Shown here: positions 15,849 through 23,978 of the stretch, in pieces | How positions within the stretch are numbered: position 1 is the stretch's first letter | Layout: every line of letters begins with the position of its first letter | IMG/VR virus record: IMGVR_UViG_3300025407_000978 | Span: 1 to 56,716 of that record | Reading direction: 5' to 3' (one strand) | Source of the DNA: a virus | Length of the DNA: 56,716 bases | Translations under genes and position numbers: made by a program | Notes under the pieces: generated by a model | The model's input: only the letters and a program-made list of their open reading frames with translations | Told to the model about the DNA's origin: nothing | Databases searched by the model: none

Positions 15849-16446
15849 TTAACCACCATATTAGTTGCTGTTTTGAATACTTTTTATTAATTACTTTGTT
15901 ACCTACTAAAGGTATTATTATTTGTTCGATTTCTGGAAAAAATTTAATCCAATCATGTCCGCAGTATATACCATTATCTTCTAATAATGGAAGCCATGTA
16001 TTTAAGCAAAATGTAGTTGCTTTTAAATCGTGATTACTACATTCAAGCACACACGTAAACTTTTTATCTTTTAATTCTATATGTGTGTTGGCTTCAAATA
16101 AATCACAACGAATTAAATTTATTTCTTTATACTTTTCACAATTTGATTTAGCAATATCAAAAAAATCTTTTGAAATATTAGGTTCTGAAAATAGGTCTAT
16201 ACTGTAAATTGTATATGACTTATTGTGCAACCTAAAAAGTTCAGCTAGAAATACAGTTGATCTGCCAAACATAGTGCCTATCTCAAACATTGTTCCTACA
16301 CTAGGTAGCATTTTAACAATATCGTTTAGTGCTAAAAATATACCATAATCACAGTGCCCGTTAATAGTGTTTTTATAAAAGATATTATTAAGATTGGGTT
16401 CTTCATTAATACGATTAACCCAGTCACTATTTGATTTTAGCTCCAT
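15829..16446 (-). CDS. Class I SAM-dependent methyltransferase
   Basis: About 205 residues from the ATG at 16446 (an upstream in-frame ATG at 16476 is possible). MFEIGTMFGRSTVFLAELF is motif I of the Methyltransf_24 type (E/D-x-G-x-x-x-G-x-S), IYSIDLF is the acidic strand, INLIRCDLFEA follows, and NGIYCGHDW is typical of small-molecule or sugar O-methyltransferases. The substrate may be a surface sugar. Overlaps feoA by 20 bases. Confidence 0.75.
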   Translation of the reverse strand: MELKSNSDWVNRINEEPNLNNIFYKNTINGHCDYGIFLALNDIVKMLPSVGTMFEIGTMFGRSTVFLAELFRLHNKSYTIYSIDLFSEPNISKDFFDIAKSNCEKYKEINLIRCDLFEANTHIELKDKKFTCVLECSNHDLKATTFCLNTWLPLLEDNGIYCGHDWIKFFPEIEQIIIPLVGNKVINKKYSKQQLIWWLNGINAQ

Positions 16447-16628
16447 AATAATACCGCTAATGTAGACAAAGGGCATTCTTCATGAATACATATCCCATCT
16501 ATAGTTAATATACCATTTTCATCAGTAGAAGTATAAATCCATTTATCTCCGCAGGTACCAAAATTATCAGTCATCCAACGAAACATTTCTACTTTGTCAC
16601 GTACATTTTTTAGTTTGATGTTTACCAC
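16437..16628 (-). CDS. Small conserved phage protein (about 63 aa)
   Basis: The frame MFRWMTDNFGTCGDKW is reminiscent of small phage proteins with an aromatic helix and a terminal aliphatic strand (LAVLLW). No ATG at the expected spot; a GTG at 16628 overlapping the TAA of the phosphoribosyltransferase gene is the most economical start, though another GTG (16655) or a later ATG is possible. Function unknown. Confidence 0.5.
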   Translation of the reverse strand: MVNIKLKNVRDKVEMFRWMTDNFGTCGDKWIYTSTDENGILTIDGICIHEECPLSTLAVLLWS

Positions 16629-17116
16629 CAATTTTCCCAGGGAAACACACACCACTGTGGATCACTGACTTTGTTGATATCAAGCCCACTGTAATCTACA
16701 TCAAAGTTACAGGCTTCATTGTGTATACATACAGCAAACTTAACGTTATTGTGCCAAATTTTATCCCATTGTTCTGTATTATTTGGAAAACAACCACTTT
16801 GCCAATCTGTTTTAATAAAGTTAAATGAACTTCCTGTGTCGCAAATATCGTCAACAATTAATATGTTTTTGCCGTTGAAAGCATCTTCAGCCATCCACAA
16901 GTTGCTTTCGCTTTCTTCTTCATCACGCAAACTAACTTTTAATGTGTTCATGGGAATGTTCAAGTAGTGGCTAATCTGCACAGCAGGGATTAAGCCACCA
17001 CGTGTTAACCCAACAACATAGTCAGGTCTAAAGTTATCACTATGTATACCACGAATAATATTGTGTACATAATTATTGATATCTGTTGTTTTGTAATAAA
17101 CTTTAGACTGACTCAT
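16622..17116 (-). CDS. Phosphoribosyltransferase
   Basis: 164 residues. PRPP-binding motif ILIVDDICDTGSSF near residue 90, with DYVVGLTRGGLIPAVQIS as the beta/loop that binds pyrophosphate, as in type I purine PRTases. It would join a base to PRPP. In this neighbourhood (QueD, FolE, QueE) it could feed purine or deazapurine metabolism, but that link is inference. One base after queD. Confidence 0.8.
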   Translation of the reverse strand: MSQSKVYYKTTDINNYVHNIIRGIHSDNFRPDYVVGLTRGGLIPAVQISHYLNIPMNTLKVSLRDEEESESNLWMAEDAFNGKNILIVDDICDTGSSFNFIKTDWQSGCFPNNTEQWDKIWHNNVKFAVCIHNEACNFDVDYSGLDINKVSDPQWCVFPWENWW

Positions 17117-17117
17117 A

Positions 17118-17543
17118 TTAGTTGACCTCTACATTTACACTACACTTACGTGTTTCTTCAATTTTAACTTTAACAAGTGTTACACCTGTGCCTTTCAACA
17201 TCATTGGGCCAACTGTATTGATTAAATAATCGCCCATGTTTTCTGCTGTTGGATTAAAGTCTACAACTACTGTACCTTCTGGGTCTAACTCTTTAAGAGT
17301 GTTTGACCATGGATCTTGACTCCATACTAAAAACTTGTGATCCCAGTTGTCTTCTAACCATACACAAAGTTTTTCTTTAATCACACTAAAGTCCATAACT
17401 CGACCAATATTGTCTAATGATGGAGCCTCCACTGTAAAATGAACTCTATAGTTATGCCCATGTAAATGCGCACACTTACTTTCATGTTGATAGACTCTGT
17501 GTCCTGTACTGAAATCGTGATATCTTTCTGCTTGTATTATCAT
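17118..17543 (-). CDS. queD: 6-carboxy-5,6,7,8-tetrahydropterin synthase QueD
   Basis: 141 residues, typical length. Converts dihydroneopterin triphosphate to 6-carboxytetrahydropterin. Zinc ligands His15, His28 and His30 (FSTGHRV, LHGHNY), catalytic Cys24 (SKCAHLHGH), DHKFL, NPTAENM and EETRKCSV are all present. ATGA overlap with the Smr gene. Second step of the CDG pathway after FolE. Confidence 0.93.
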   Translation of the reverse strand: MIIQAERYHDFSTGHRVYQHESKCAHLHGHNYRVHFTVEAPSLDNIGRVMDFSVIKEKLCVWLEDNWDHKFLVWSQDPWSNTLKELDPEGTVVVDFNPTAENMGDYLINTVGPMMLKGTGVTLVKVKIEETRKCSVNVEVN

Positions 17544-17797
17544 AAATTAATTACCTTTATTACTCCATATTGAAACATTGTCGTCTGACAGTTAATTCTT
17601 TTAATTACACTGTTTACTAATTCTATCATTTTATTAGAATTTCCGCAAATGATTGTTAGTGGTAGTTTACCCTGATTCATGTAAATAAAATTCTCTACTA
17701 ACCTATCTACATTTTCATGTTTTACACCATGTAAATCTAGTTGTGTTATTGTGTTAGAATTTCCCACATTTCTTTTTTCTTTAAATCTTCTAGCCAT
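17540..17797 (-). CDS. Smr-domain protein
   Basis: 85 residues. LDLHGVKHENVDRLVENFI gives the LDLHG signature, and LTIICGNSNKMIELVNSVI the strand-loop-helix that carries GxGxH in most Smr domains; here it is GNSNK, so catalysis is uncertain. Smr domains nick DNA or RNA; small versions are common in T4-like phages. ATG at 17797 follows a purine-rich GGAAGAAGAAG. Confidence 0.75.
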   Translation of the reverse strand: MARRFKEKRNVGNSNTITQLDLHGVKHENVDRLVENFIYMNQGKLPLTIICGNSNKMIELVNSVIKRINCQTTMFQYGVIKVINL

Positions 17798-17979
17798 TCT
17801 TCTTCTTCCGCAAACGTTGGTAATTGTTTTAACATATCACCCAGTTGTTTGTGTATCATATACATTTCTTGTTTAAGTGTCCATTGTGTAAACCCATCAT
17901 TATATGGGCTTTGAACTTCAATGTATAATTTGGTTAATGTACTTTCTAAATAACTCGTGTCTGGTTTGCGGTATCCCAT
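17746..17979 (-). CDS. Small helical conserved phage protein (77 aa)
   Basis: Start at ATG 17979 (MGYRKPDTSYLES), with AAGGA nine bases before; an 18-residue upstream in-frame extension belongs to another gene's region. All-helical, acidic C-terminal half (TFAEEEEWLEDLKKKE). Overlaps the Smr gene by 52 bases. Function unknown. Confidence 0.6.
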   Translation of the reverse strand: MGYRKPDTSYLESTLTKLYIEVQSPYNDGFTQWTLKQEMYMIHKQLGDMLKQLPTFAEEEEWLEDLKKKEMWEILTQ

Positions 17980-17980
17980 G

Positions 17981-18106
17981 TTAATCCTTACAATTACAAT
18001 TGCGGCCTTGATTGCAATCACATGTGCAATCACTCTTAGGTAATAGTCTTGCTACTCTGATAAAGGCAGCTATTACAATTATCAATACAATGATATTACC
18101 TATCAT
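17981..18106 (-). CDS. 41-aa membrane peptide with Cys-rich tail
   Basis: An ORF of 41 codons between folE and the next gene. One membrane helix (NIIVLIIVIAAFI) then a tail with five Cys in alternation (CTCDCNQGRNCNC). The CNQGRxC motif recurs in tiny membrane proteins of phages and plasmids, and the tail could bind a metal. Its stop is one base from the next start region, with AAGGA shared. Function unknown. Confidence 0.55.
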   Translation of the reverse strand: MIGNIIVLIIVIAAFIRVARLLPKSDCTCDCNQGRNCNCKD

Positions 18107-18126
18107 TCTTTCGTACTCAACATCGC

Positions 18127-18810
18127 TTAACCTAGGTCGGTTAAAGAAACCATCCGCATAAATTCTGCTCTTGCGGCTGGGTCAGTTTTGAATCCCCCAC
18201 CCAAGCGACTAGTCACAGTAGAGCTACCTGTATCTTCTACACCTCTGCTACGAACACAATAGTGTCTAGCATTGATTACTACCGCAACATCTTCAGTCTC
18301 CAGTATAAATTGGAGAGTGTGGAAGATTTGTTCGGTGAGTCGCTCTTGGATTTGAGGGCGCTTACTGAAATACTCAACAATACGGTTAATTTTTGATAAT
18401 CCGAGGACTTTTTGTTTGGGAACATATGCTACTGTTGCAAGACCATCGATGATTACAAAGTGATGTTCACAGTTGCTTTGCACACTAACATTACGCTCTA
18501 CAACCATTTCGTTGTAATTCATTTTGTTATCTACAGTTGTACACTTTGGAAATGCATCGTAGTCGAGGCCCCAAAATACTTCTCCGACATACATTTTAGC
18601 AACACGCTTAGGTGTATCTATTAAACTGTCGTCGGAAAGGTCTAGCCCTAATGCTTCCATAATATCCCTAAACTTGCGTTCAATGATTTCAACTTTATCG
18701 GTGCGACTCAACCCATTATCTACAGTAGGAGTTTCTACTCCCATCTTAACTAGATATTCATGCACCTGGCGACCTAATTCAGGATCACACTTGTTCTTAT
18801 TGAAGCTCAT
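18127..18810 (-). CDS. folE: GTP cyclohydrolase I FolE
   Basis: 227 residues. Opens GTP to dihydroneopterin triphosphate, the entry step for deazaguanine synthesis. Zinc ligands Cys114, His117 and Cys185 (SNCEHH; ARHYCVRSRG), GLSKINRIV and RPQIQERLT are the family blocks; a phage copy with queD and queE supplies the pathway independently of host folate control. Its start overlaps the GIY-YIG gene by 14 bases. Confidence 0.95.
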   Translation of the reverse strand: MSFNKNKCDPELGRQVHEYLVKMGVETPTVDNGLSRTDKVEIIERKFRDIMEALGLDLSDDSLIDTPKRVAKMYVGEVFWGLDYDAFPKCTTVDNKMNYNEMVVERNVSVQSNCEHHFVIIDGLATVAYVPKQKVLGLSKINRIVEYFSKRPQIQERLTEQIFHTLQFILETEDVAVVINARHYCVRSRGVEDTGSSTVTSRLGGGFKTDPAARAEFMRMVSLTDLG

Positions 18811-19477
18811 CTTTATTCATCCTTTTTAAATGTTGTGTTAAATTACCTAAGTCAAATTCTCTTTTACAACAAAGACAACAACCTCTATACAATGAGAATC
18901 TTTGGCCATTTTTGTTTATTTTAGCACTATTGCTCATCTTTTGTCTAGTCTTTTGGGACTTTGGTTTTTTACTTGCGTTACCTATTTTCTCTTTGGTTTC
19001 TTGGCTGTGCGTTAGTCCTAAGGCAAACTTGTTACCTTTAATTTTTTCAGATTGAGCCAATCTACCAGCGTCAGTTTCTTTAGTTTTTCCTAAATTGCGT
19101 AGTCGCAATCGTTCTTTGTGTTCAGCTTTGCGTTCAGGTGAATAATTGTTGATCGTTTCTCTGCGTTTGGCATAGGCTTCCGGGCCTAGATTTCCACCTA
19201 TGCCACCTACAGCTATGTTGTATCCTTGGTTTCTACTATCGTATCTAATAATAGTAGGTTCTTCTAACTCGCTGATATACTTTCTATCTTCTGATTCTTC
19301 AAGTAATTCTATGCTAAAGTTTTCTGAACCATACTTATTGATAGCGTATTGAATAGGATATTTTGGATTTCGTGAATGACTTATGTGTAAAGTTAGTCGT
19401 TCTTCTAAGGTTTGTTTTGTAATTCCAATGTAGGTTTTACCATTAACCGCATTGGTGATTTTGTATAATTTATACAT
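18797..19477 (-). CDS. GIY-YIG homing endonuclease next to folE
   Basis: 226 residues from ATG 19477, with GGAG six bases upstream (the frame opens earlier with TTG). MYKLYKITNAVNGKTYIGIT is a textbook GIY-YIG start; ERLTLHISHS and the Glu in ISELEEPTII complete the nuclease. NUMOD-like Lys-rich repeats (KEKIGNASKK, RQKMSNSAK) and a terminal CxxC...H element (CCLCCKREFDLGNLTQHLK) bind DNA. Two late boxes with stem-loops lie upstream. Confidence 0.88.
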   Translation of the reverse strand: MYKLYKITNAVNGKTYIGITKQTLEERLTLHISHSRNPKYPIQYAINKYGSENFSIELLEESEDRKYISELEEPTIIRYDSRNQGYNIAVGGIGGNLGPEAYAKRRETINNYSPERKAEHKERLRLRNLGKTKETDAGRLAQSEKIKGNKFALGLTHSQETKEKIGNASKKPKSQKTRQKMSNSAKINKNGQRFSLYRGCCLCCKREFDLGNLTQHLKRMNKDELQ

Positions 19478-19527
19478 TTCTCTCTCCAAAGCATCTATCG
19501 TTAATGCTCAACGGAAGTATTCACTTC

Positions 19528-19555
19528 AATATTGCTACCGCTGTGTAGCAATATT
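19528..19555 (-). repeat. 11-bp-arm inverted repeat at a late promoter start
   Basis: AATATTGCTAC and GTAGCAATATT flank six bases. The outer end overlaps the late box at 19555-19562. The predicted +1 is 19549, so the RNA would open directly with GCTAC...GTAGC. Confidence 0.65.
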
Positions 19556-19562
19556 ATTTATC
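19555..19562 (-). promoter_or_regulatory. Late promoter box upstream of GIY-YIG/folE
   Basis: GATAAATA on the minus strand, 78 bases before the endonuclease ATG. Followed at the expected start by the stem-loop at 19528-19555. Confidence 0.55.
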
Positions 19563-19590
19563 ATTGGTTACGCAGATGTCAATTGTTTTT

Positions 19591-19620
19591 TGTAACCTTT
19601 GTGTTACAGATGTATTTATT
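19591..19620 (-). promoter_or_regulatory. Second late box with stem-loop at +1
   Basis: AATAAATA at 19613-19620 on the minus strand. Six bases after its end (19607) begins GTAAC, six-base loop, GTTAC (to 19592). Tandem with the box at 19555. Confidence 0.5.
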
Positions 19621-19637
19621 GTTTTCATGTAATGCTA

Positions 19638-20381
19638 TTATAAATTATTTACAAAAGGTACCAATACCTTTTTGGCAAACTCAATATGATGTTCTACAGT
19701 GGGATGTAAATCTTTATCTGCAAACGGTATTCTTGATTGAAAACACCAAGTTTGATAGTTTTTTATTTTTAAAAATGTTGACCTATCTAATAAATCATAT
19801 AAATGTTGCGTATTAATATTAGGAACTTCAGATAAAACATTATCTGAATATTTGCCCATAAAATATTTAATGTTGTGCATTTTTAAAAACCATTGAGTTC
19901 TTAAAATATGTTCAAGTGTTAATATTTCATCATTCATATCGTCTTGGAAATACTTATAATAAATTTCTGTAAAAGTATTATCAAAACCTACATGAACCGG
20001 GAACCAATTTTTATCTGCACCCTCAATAAATCTATTACTTAAAAGTGGTATAGAACCATCTGGCGATTTAAAATTTCCAACGTTCCAATTATAATTTTTA
20101 GACTTTTCAATATTTACATTATTAGTATCGACATTTGATCTGAAAAAATCTAATCTACTTTTTCCACTCCATATAATCCCTACTAATAATTCTTCTGGTT
20201 TATAACTTTTTAGTGCCTCGGTGACACCATAAATTATACTTCTACTAATTCTACCGTTACCTGTTGCCAACAACCCATAATTTTTTACATCACAATTTAA
20301 CTCTTGCGACAACTGATAGGGCCAACTGTTGCTCCCATCAGTAAAACTACAACCTGAGGCAATTAGTAGTTTATAACTCAT
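19638..20381 (-). CDS. SGNH/GDSL-like hydrolase
   Basis: 247 residues. Block I is ASGCSFTDGSN with Ser as likely nucleophile; ATGNGRISRS supplies the Gly and Asn of blocks II and III; the DLHPTVEHH near the C-terminus supplies the Asp-x-x-His pair. GCSFT-type SGNH proteins are common in marine phage surface-modification clusters and may act on acylated sugars. Start overlaps the glycosyltransferase stop (TAATG). Confidence 0.7.
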   Translation of the reverse strand: MSYKLLIASGCSFTDGSNSWPYQLSQELNCDVKNYGLLATGNGRISRSIIYGVTEALKSYKPEELLVGIIWSGKSRLDFFRSNVDTNNVNIEKSKNYNWNVGNFKSPDGSIPLLSNRFIEGADKNWFPVHVGFDNTFTEIYYKYFQDDMNDEILTLEHILRTQWFLKMHNIKYFMGKYSDNVLSEVPNINTQHLYDLLDRSTFLKIKNYQTWCFQSRIPFADKDLHPTVEHHIEFAKKVLVPFVNNL

Positions 20382-21556
20382 TAGTACTTGTTTTCTCTGG
20401 TATGTTTTCGGTAATCAGTACTCATACGCAAATATTGATCACCATTGCCTTCTAAGATATCACAAATGCGATCAATAGTTTTATCGGTATAATCACTGAT
20501 CTTGCCAATACTCTTGTGTGGGTTGAATAATAACGTTTCTAATTTATTCATAGCGTCATCAATAGACCACGGTATATACATACGTTCGTGATCATTTGCA
20601 AAAGTTTCTGGAAAGCTGCGATATGCAGGATATAATACATTACAACCTAAACTATCAGCCTCACTAACAGTATTGCTTACCCAGTCTTGTAATGCACAAT
20701 TAAACAATACCCTAGTATCATTTAACAATTCATAATACGTATTTTTATCTAAATCTTCGTATATTTTAAGTTTACCTTCATCAGATAAGCGTTTTGTGCG
20801 TGCCATATAGCTGTCATTATTGCTACGTAGTTTAGAGCCACTGAACAACGCAAATTCTACAGTGTTGCCATGTTTTTTGTGCCAGGCTTCAATTAAGTCC
20901 ATATAAAAGTCTGGTTGCTTTTCTTGATCCCAACGTGCCGAAAATGCAACACGCTTTTTGCGATCATAAAAATACTTAATATTGTTGTTTACTCTACCCT
21001 GTACTTCTTTTTTACCAAATGCCAAGCCACTGATATTATAGATTGGTGCTTGCCAACCTGCAATCTTCATGTGCGCAACCATTTCTTCATTACTAGCTAA
21101 CACGCCATCTACAAATGAATCGACCATCTTTTCGAAATGCCCCATCCATTTACTCATGCCCCATACATGTACAAAATCATCTGGATCAATACTTTGTGCT
21201 AAACAACGAACAAAAACTTTTGGACAATATTCAGCAGGTAACTGATTCATAATATATGGAAGACTTTCAATTCCGGGCTGAAACATATCTTCAAAATAAA
21301 CAACATCTTGATTGTTTACCTCCCCCGCTTTCATCATACGAATTAAATTCATTAATTGACTCATGCCGAAATATGTACGACCATGCGCATCTAATACTTG
21401 ACCAGTAACAATAGCTTGATCATTACTTAATGTATCGCCGGGTACTACTACATAATCTATACCCCTACGATCAAATACATCAGTGTTCCACTGTTGTAAT
21501 TGAAGTGTATATCTTGCCTTATAAGGTTCTAACCCCATATAAAATAGTTTACGCAT
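20381..21556 (-). CDS. GT-B glycosyltransferase
   Basis: 391 residues from ATG 21556, with GGAG six bases before. Two Rossmann-like halves; the second begins RVAFSARWDQEKQPDFYMDL and has ALQDWVSNTVSEADSLGCNVLYP, the equivalent of the Ex7E nucleotide-sugar site. N-terminal YKARYTLQLQQW is usual in phage GT4-like enzymes. Partner of the SGNH and P-loop genes around it. Confidence 0.7.
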   Translation of the reverse strand: MRKLFYMGLEPYKARYTLQLQQWNTDVFDRRGIDYVVVPGDTLSNDQAIVTGQVLDAHGRTYFGMSQLMNLIRMMKAGEVNNQDVVYFEDMFQPGIESLPYIMNQLPAEYCPKVFVRCLAQSIDPDDFVHVWGMSKWMGHFEKMVDSFVDGVLASNEEMVAHMKIAGWQAPIYNISGLAFGKKEVQGRVNNNIKYFYDRKKRVAFSARWDQEKQPDFYMDLIEAWHKKHGNTVEFALFSGSKLRSNNDSYMARTKRLSDEGKLKIYEDLDKNTYYELLNDTRVLFNCALQDWVSNTVSEADSLGCNVLYPAYRSFPETFANDHERMYIPWSIDDAMNKLETLLFNPHKSIGKISDYTDKTIDRICDILEGNGDQYLRMSTDYRKHTRENKY

Positions 21557-22259
21557 TTGTTTCTCCATATAGTTCTTTTAAAAGATGTATCATACTTTCC
21601 CATTGTTCTTTAGTGGAACTGTTAAATCCATTAACAGGTCTTGGTGCTTCCAACCAGGGAAATTCCATTGGTTTCATTATTTGTAAAAAGTTTTTAACTT
21701 TTTCTTCTGCTTTGATATGTAGATTGTACCAAAGTTGATGAATTTCATTTGCCTCTTTGTATACATTTGTAATGTTAAGAAAATCACAAATTTCATCATA
21801 TAAGATTTTATCTAACATAGGTTTGTATATATCTTTAAAATTAATGTATAATACTTTTTCAGAATCTTTGATTGATGAATTTGTTTGGTTAATTTCTGAT
21901 GTTTCTTGTAAAAACATTTCTTTTGTCAATCCATTTAATAATGGATTGAGTTTTGCATACATTTTTAAACAGTCGTTTGGTTCTGCATTAATTACTAAAA
22001 ATTTAGAAGATTTATTAGGAATTAATTTTAAATTATGATGAACTTGTATTATATTATTCAATAAGTATCTATGAATTGATTCATATCTAATCCAATTAAA
22101 ACAATTTCTATCTTTCCTATATACATTTAGTTTAATAAAAATAGTTTTTTCAGTCAAATTATTAGGCATAATTGACATTGAATCATACTCCGTTGATAAT
22201 AGTAATAACCATCTAAGATGATTCATACCACTACCAAGCGGAGCTATGATTGTATGCAT
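21549..22259 (-). CDS. P-loop/sulfotransferase-like phage protein
   Basis: 236 residues. It starts MHTIIAPLGSGMNHLRWLL, a Walker-A-like loop of the kind in sulfotransferase-related phage proteins; NEIHQLWYNLHIKAEEK near the end is a helix shared with the other members at 14953 and 39832. It overlaps the glycosyltransferase start by 8 bases. Substrate unknown. Confidence 0.5.
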   Translation of the reverse strand: MHTIIAPLGSGMNHLRWLLLLSTEYDSMSIMPNNLTEKTIFIKLNVYRKDRNCFNWIRYESIHRYLLNNIIQVHHNLKLIPNKSSKFLVINAEPNDCLKMYAKLNPLLNGLTKEMFLQETSEINQTNSSIKDSEKVLYINFKDIYKPMLDKILYDEICDFLNITNVYKEANEIHQLWYNLHIKAEEKVKNFLQIMKPMEFPWLEAPRPVNGFNSSTKEQWESMIHLLKELYGETNA

Positions 22260-22260
22260 A

Positions 22261-22473
22261 TTAATTTTGCGATTTTAAATTTTCTGCCCACATATCACGT
22301 ACTGGTTTACCAGCAAGTAATTTGCTATACTGTCGCCAGACATAGCTACGATCCTTATAAAGATCCGCTTCGTCAAAACGATATCCATATTCTTTGCAGA
22401 ACGCTAGATAATTTTCCAAGTCTTGGAAAATTTGTTTGACACGGGGATTTACTTTATGATCATTTCTCGACAT
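22261..22473 (-). CDS. Small conserved T4-like phage protein (70 aa)
   Basis: Starts at ATG 22473 (MSRNDHKVNPRVK), with AAGGAAG five bases upstream. FDEADLYKDRSYVWRQYSKLL and GKPVRDMW are conserved features I associate with short cyanophage proteins of unknown role. One base before the P-loop gene. Confidence 0.6.
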   Translation of the reverse strand: MSRNDHKVNPRVKQIFQDLENYLAFCKEYGYRFDEADLYKDRSYVWRQYSKLLAGKPVRDMWAENLKSQN

Positions 22474-22483
22474 TTTTTCTTCC

Positions 22484-22702
22484 TTAAATAACAATTGATT
22501 GTGATGGATAAGTTAAATTATATTGAATTGTTGCACCGTTTTCATTATCTTCGGATACACTAATTTCGATACTTCTACTGGGATACTGACTACAATGTAT
22601 ATAGTCGTATCTATTTCTCAGTGTGAAATGATAAGTAATGATATGAGCAAACCATTCACAACTAAAAAATTCGTTAACGATGCTATTAACAAGTTTAATC
22701 AT
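22484..22702 (-). pseudogene. 3' remnant of the gene at 23365-23784
   Basis: A 72-codon frame whose last part (YPSRSIEISVSEDNENGATI) closely parallels the C-terminus of the intact gene at 23365-23784 (YPNRDVQIEVSEDGENG). An SCE motif also matches. The N-terminal region is missing and replaced by plus-strand endonuclease sequence. Best read as the old 3' end displaced when the endonuclease inserted; it may be a separate short gene, but its ATG lies inside the endonuclease and lacks a clear ribosome site. Confidence 0.6.
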
Positions 22703-23428
22703 AAATTTAATTATAGCAAAGTTTCATATGTAAATGCAAACACTTTGGTTACCATAATATGTCCTGATCACGGAGAATTTAAAATTAGTCCATGGAAATT
22801 TTTGAATAGTAAGCACGGATGTAAAGCGTGTGCTGTTAAAGTGATGGCTTCTAAACAAAAAGAACTTACTAAGAAAAAACTTGAAGAACTTAAAAAAATC
22901 AATGACGCACTGTATGAGTACCCCGAATGTCATTTCAATGGCATTAAAGATAAAATTCCAGTGCAATGTAAAAAGCATGGTATTTTTCATGTTACTGTTG
23001 ATCATCATTTACACGGCGTTGGTTGTAAAAAATGTGCTGACGAACGCAAGACCGGTGGGTATAATTTACAATGGTTTGATGCCGATACTAATAGGAAGTC
23101 ATTGCCGGGTATATTATACATAATTGAAGTTTATAATGATTCTGAACGATTTATTAAAATTGGAATTACAAAAAATTCTGTAAGTAAACGATATAATAAC
23201 TCGCCCTTCAAAAAATACCAATATAAAATAATTTACCAATTCTACGACTCATTGTACCGGTGCTTTTTGAAAGAAGAAGAAATCAAGCGTTTATTTAAAG
23301 AATATCTATATTCTCCTAAACATAAATTTCATCACACTGAGAGTTTTACTCTCGGTGCGTTACCTCAAATTTTAGAGTTATATGAAATTACGCAACCATT
23401 CTCCCCATCTTCGCTAACTTCAATCTGA
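22643..23428 (+). CDS. GIY-YIG endonuclease with two CxxHGxF zinc-finger repeats
   Basis: 261 residues from ATG 22643 (22628 possible). Two zinc-finger-like repeats, CPDHGEFKISPWKFL...GCKAC (residues about 36-62) and CKKHGIFHVTVDHHL...GCKKC, precede a GIY-YIG-type nuclease: GILYIIEVYND, FIKIGITKNSVSKRY, Glu in FLKEEEIKRLF. Alone on the plus strand between two copies of one gene's 3' end. Three such endonucleases now occupy this window, all close to T4-like genes. Confidence 0.75.
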   Translation: MSKPFTTKKFVNDAINKFNHKFNYSKVSYVNANTLVTIICPDHGEFKISPWKFLNSKHGCKACAVKVMASKQKELTKKKLEELKKINDALYEYPECHFNGIKDKIPVQCKKHGIFHVTVDHHLHGVGCKKCADERKTGGYNLQWFDADTNRKSLPGILYIIEVYNDSERFIKIGITKNSVSKRYNNSPFKKYQYKIIYQFYDSLYRCFLKEEEIKRLFKEYLYSPKHKFHHTESFTLGALPQILELYEITQPFSPSSLTSI

Positions 23429-23784
23429 ACATCTCGGTTTGGATATTTTATCGCAATCATACCGTATAAGTCGTCTGCTATCATCTCGCAACTTTTGTAA
23501 TCCAATTCTAGTGTGGTTGCTGAATAAAGATTCAACAGCCACCTTTTAAACTGAATAAACTCAATATCCCTATCGTTGTGAAATACTTCTATCGCCACTT
23601 TAAAGTGAAAAATGTGACGATGTGGGTTCGCTAAAAAACTAACGTCTGTTAGATTTGGGTCTGTAGCAGCAGCTGGATAACAATGAATGCCTTCACGCTG
23701 AAAAGTTACCCATATAAGTCGTTTTGCACGATTCATAATACGATTTCTTTTTTCTGCCAATGCTTGTGTTAATTGATCTTCCAT
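23365..23784 (-). CDS. Conserved phage protein (139 aa), intact copy
   Basis: WVTFQREGIHCYPAAATD, FLANPHRHIFHFKVAIEV and FHNDRDIEFIQFKRWL are striking conserved-looking blocks rich in His and Trp, giving it the look of a small enzyme or PTPS-like fold, but I cannot assign it. Its last 21 codons overlap the 3' end of the plus-strand endonuclease, so its C-terminus was probably supplied by the invader. Confidence 0.6.
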   Translation of the reverse strand: MEDQLTQALAEKRNRIMNRAKRLIWVTFQREGIHCYPAAATDPNLTDVSFLANPHRHIFHFKVAIEVFHNDRDIEFIQFKRWLLNLYSATTLELDYKSCEMIADDLYGMIAIKYPNRDVQIEVSEDGENGCVISYNSKI

Positions 23785-23978
23785 TACTCATCTCCATAGC
23801 CAACACGTTCATAATTTTCTTCAAATTGTAAACGGTTGTATTGTTTAATTTGCGACATAACCATATCTAATTCATTTCGTAAATTAGTTAACTGATGAGG
23901 TTGTTCAGTTAAACTAATTTCTTTACTAAGAATTCTTTTTTGCTTTTCTAAAGATTCAATTAATTTTATATAATTCAT
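23784..23978 (-). CDS. Small coiled-coil phage protein (64 aa)
   Basis: All helical with heptad character (LIESLEKQKRILSKEI and LRNELDMVMSQIKQY). Starts at ATG 23978, one base after the transglycosylase gene, and ends overlapping the next start by one base. Similar short proteins occur in T4-like cyanophages. Function unknown. Confidence 0.6.
   Translation of the reverse strand: MNYIKLIESLEKQKRILSKEISLTEQPHQLTNLRNELDMVMSQIKQYNRLQFEENYERVGYGDE

Noticed and set aside
16437-16655. Longer N-terminus for the small protein at 16628
   Set aside because: The extra nine residues overlap the phosphoribosyltransferase and add nothing conserved; a GTG touching its stop is simpler.
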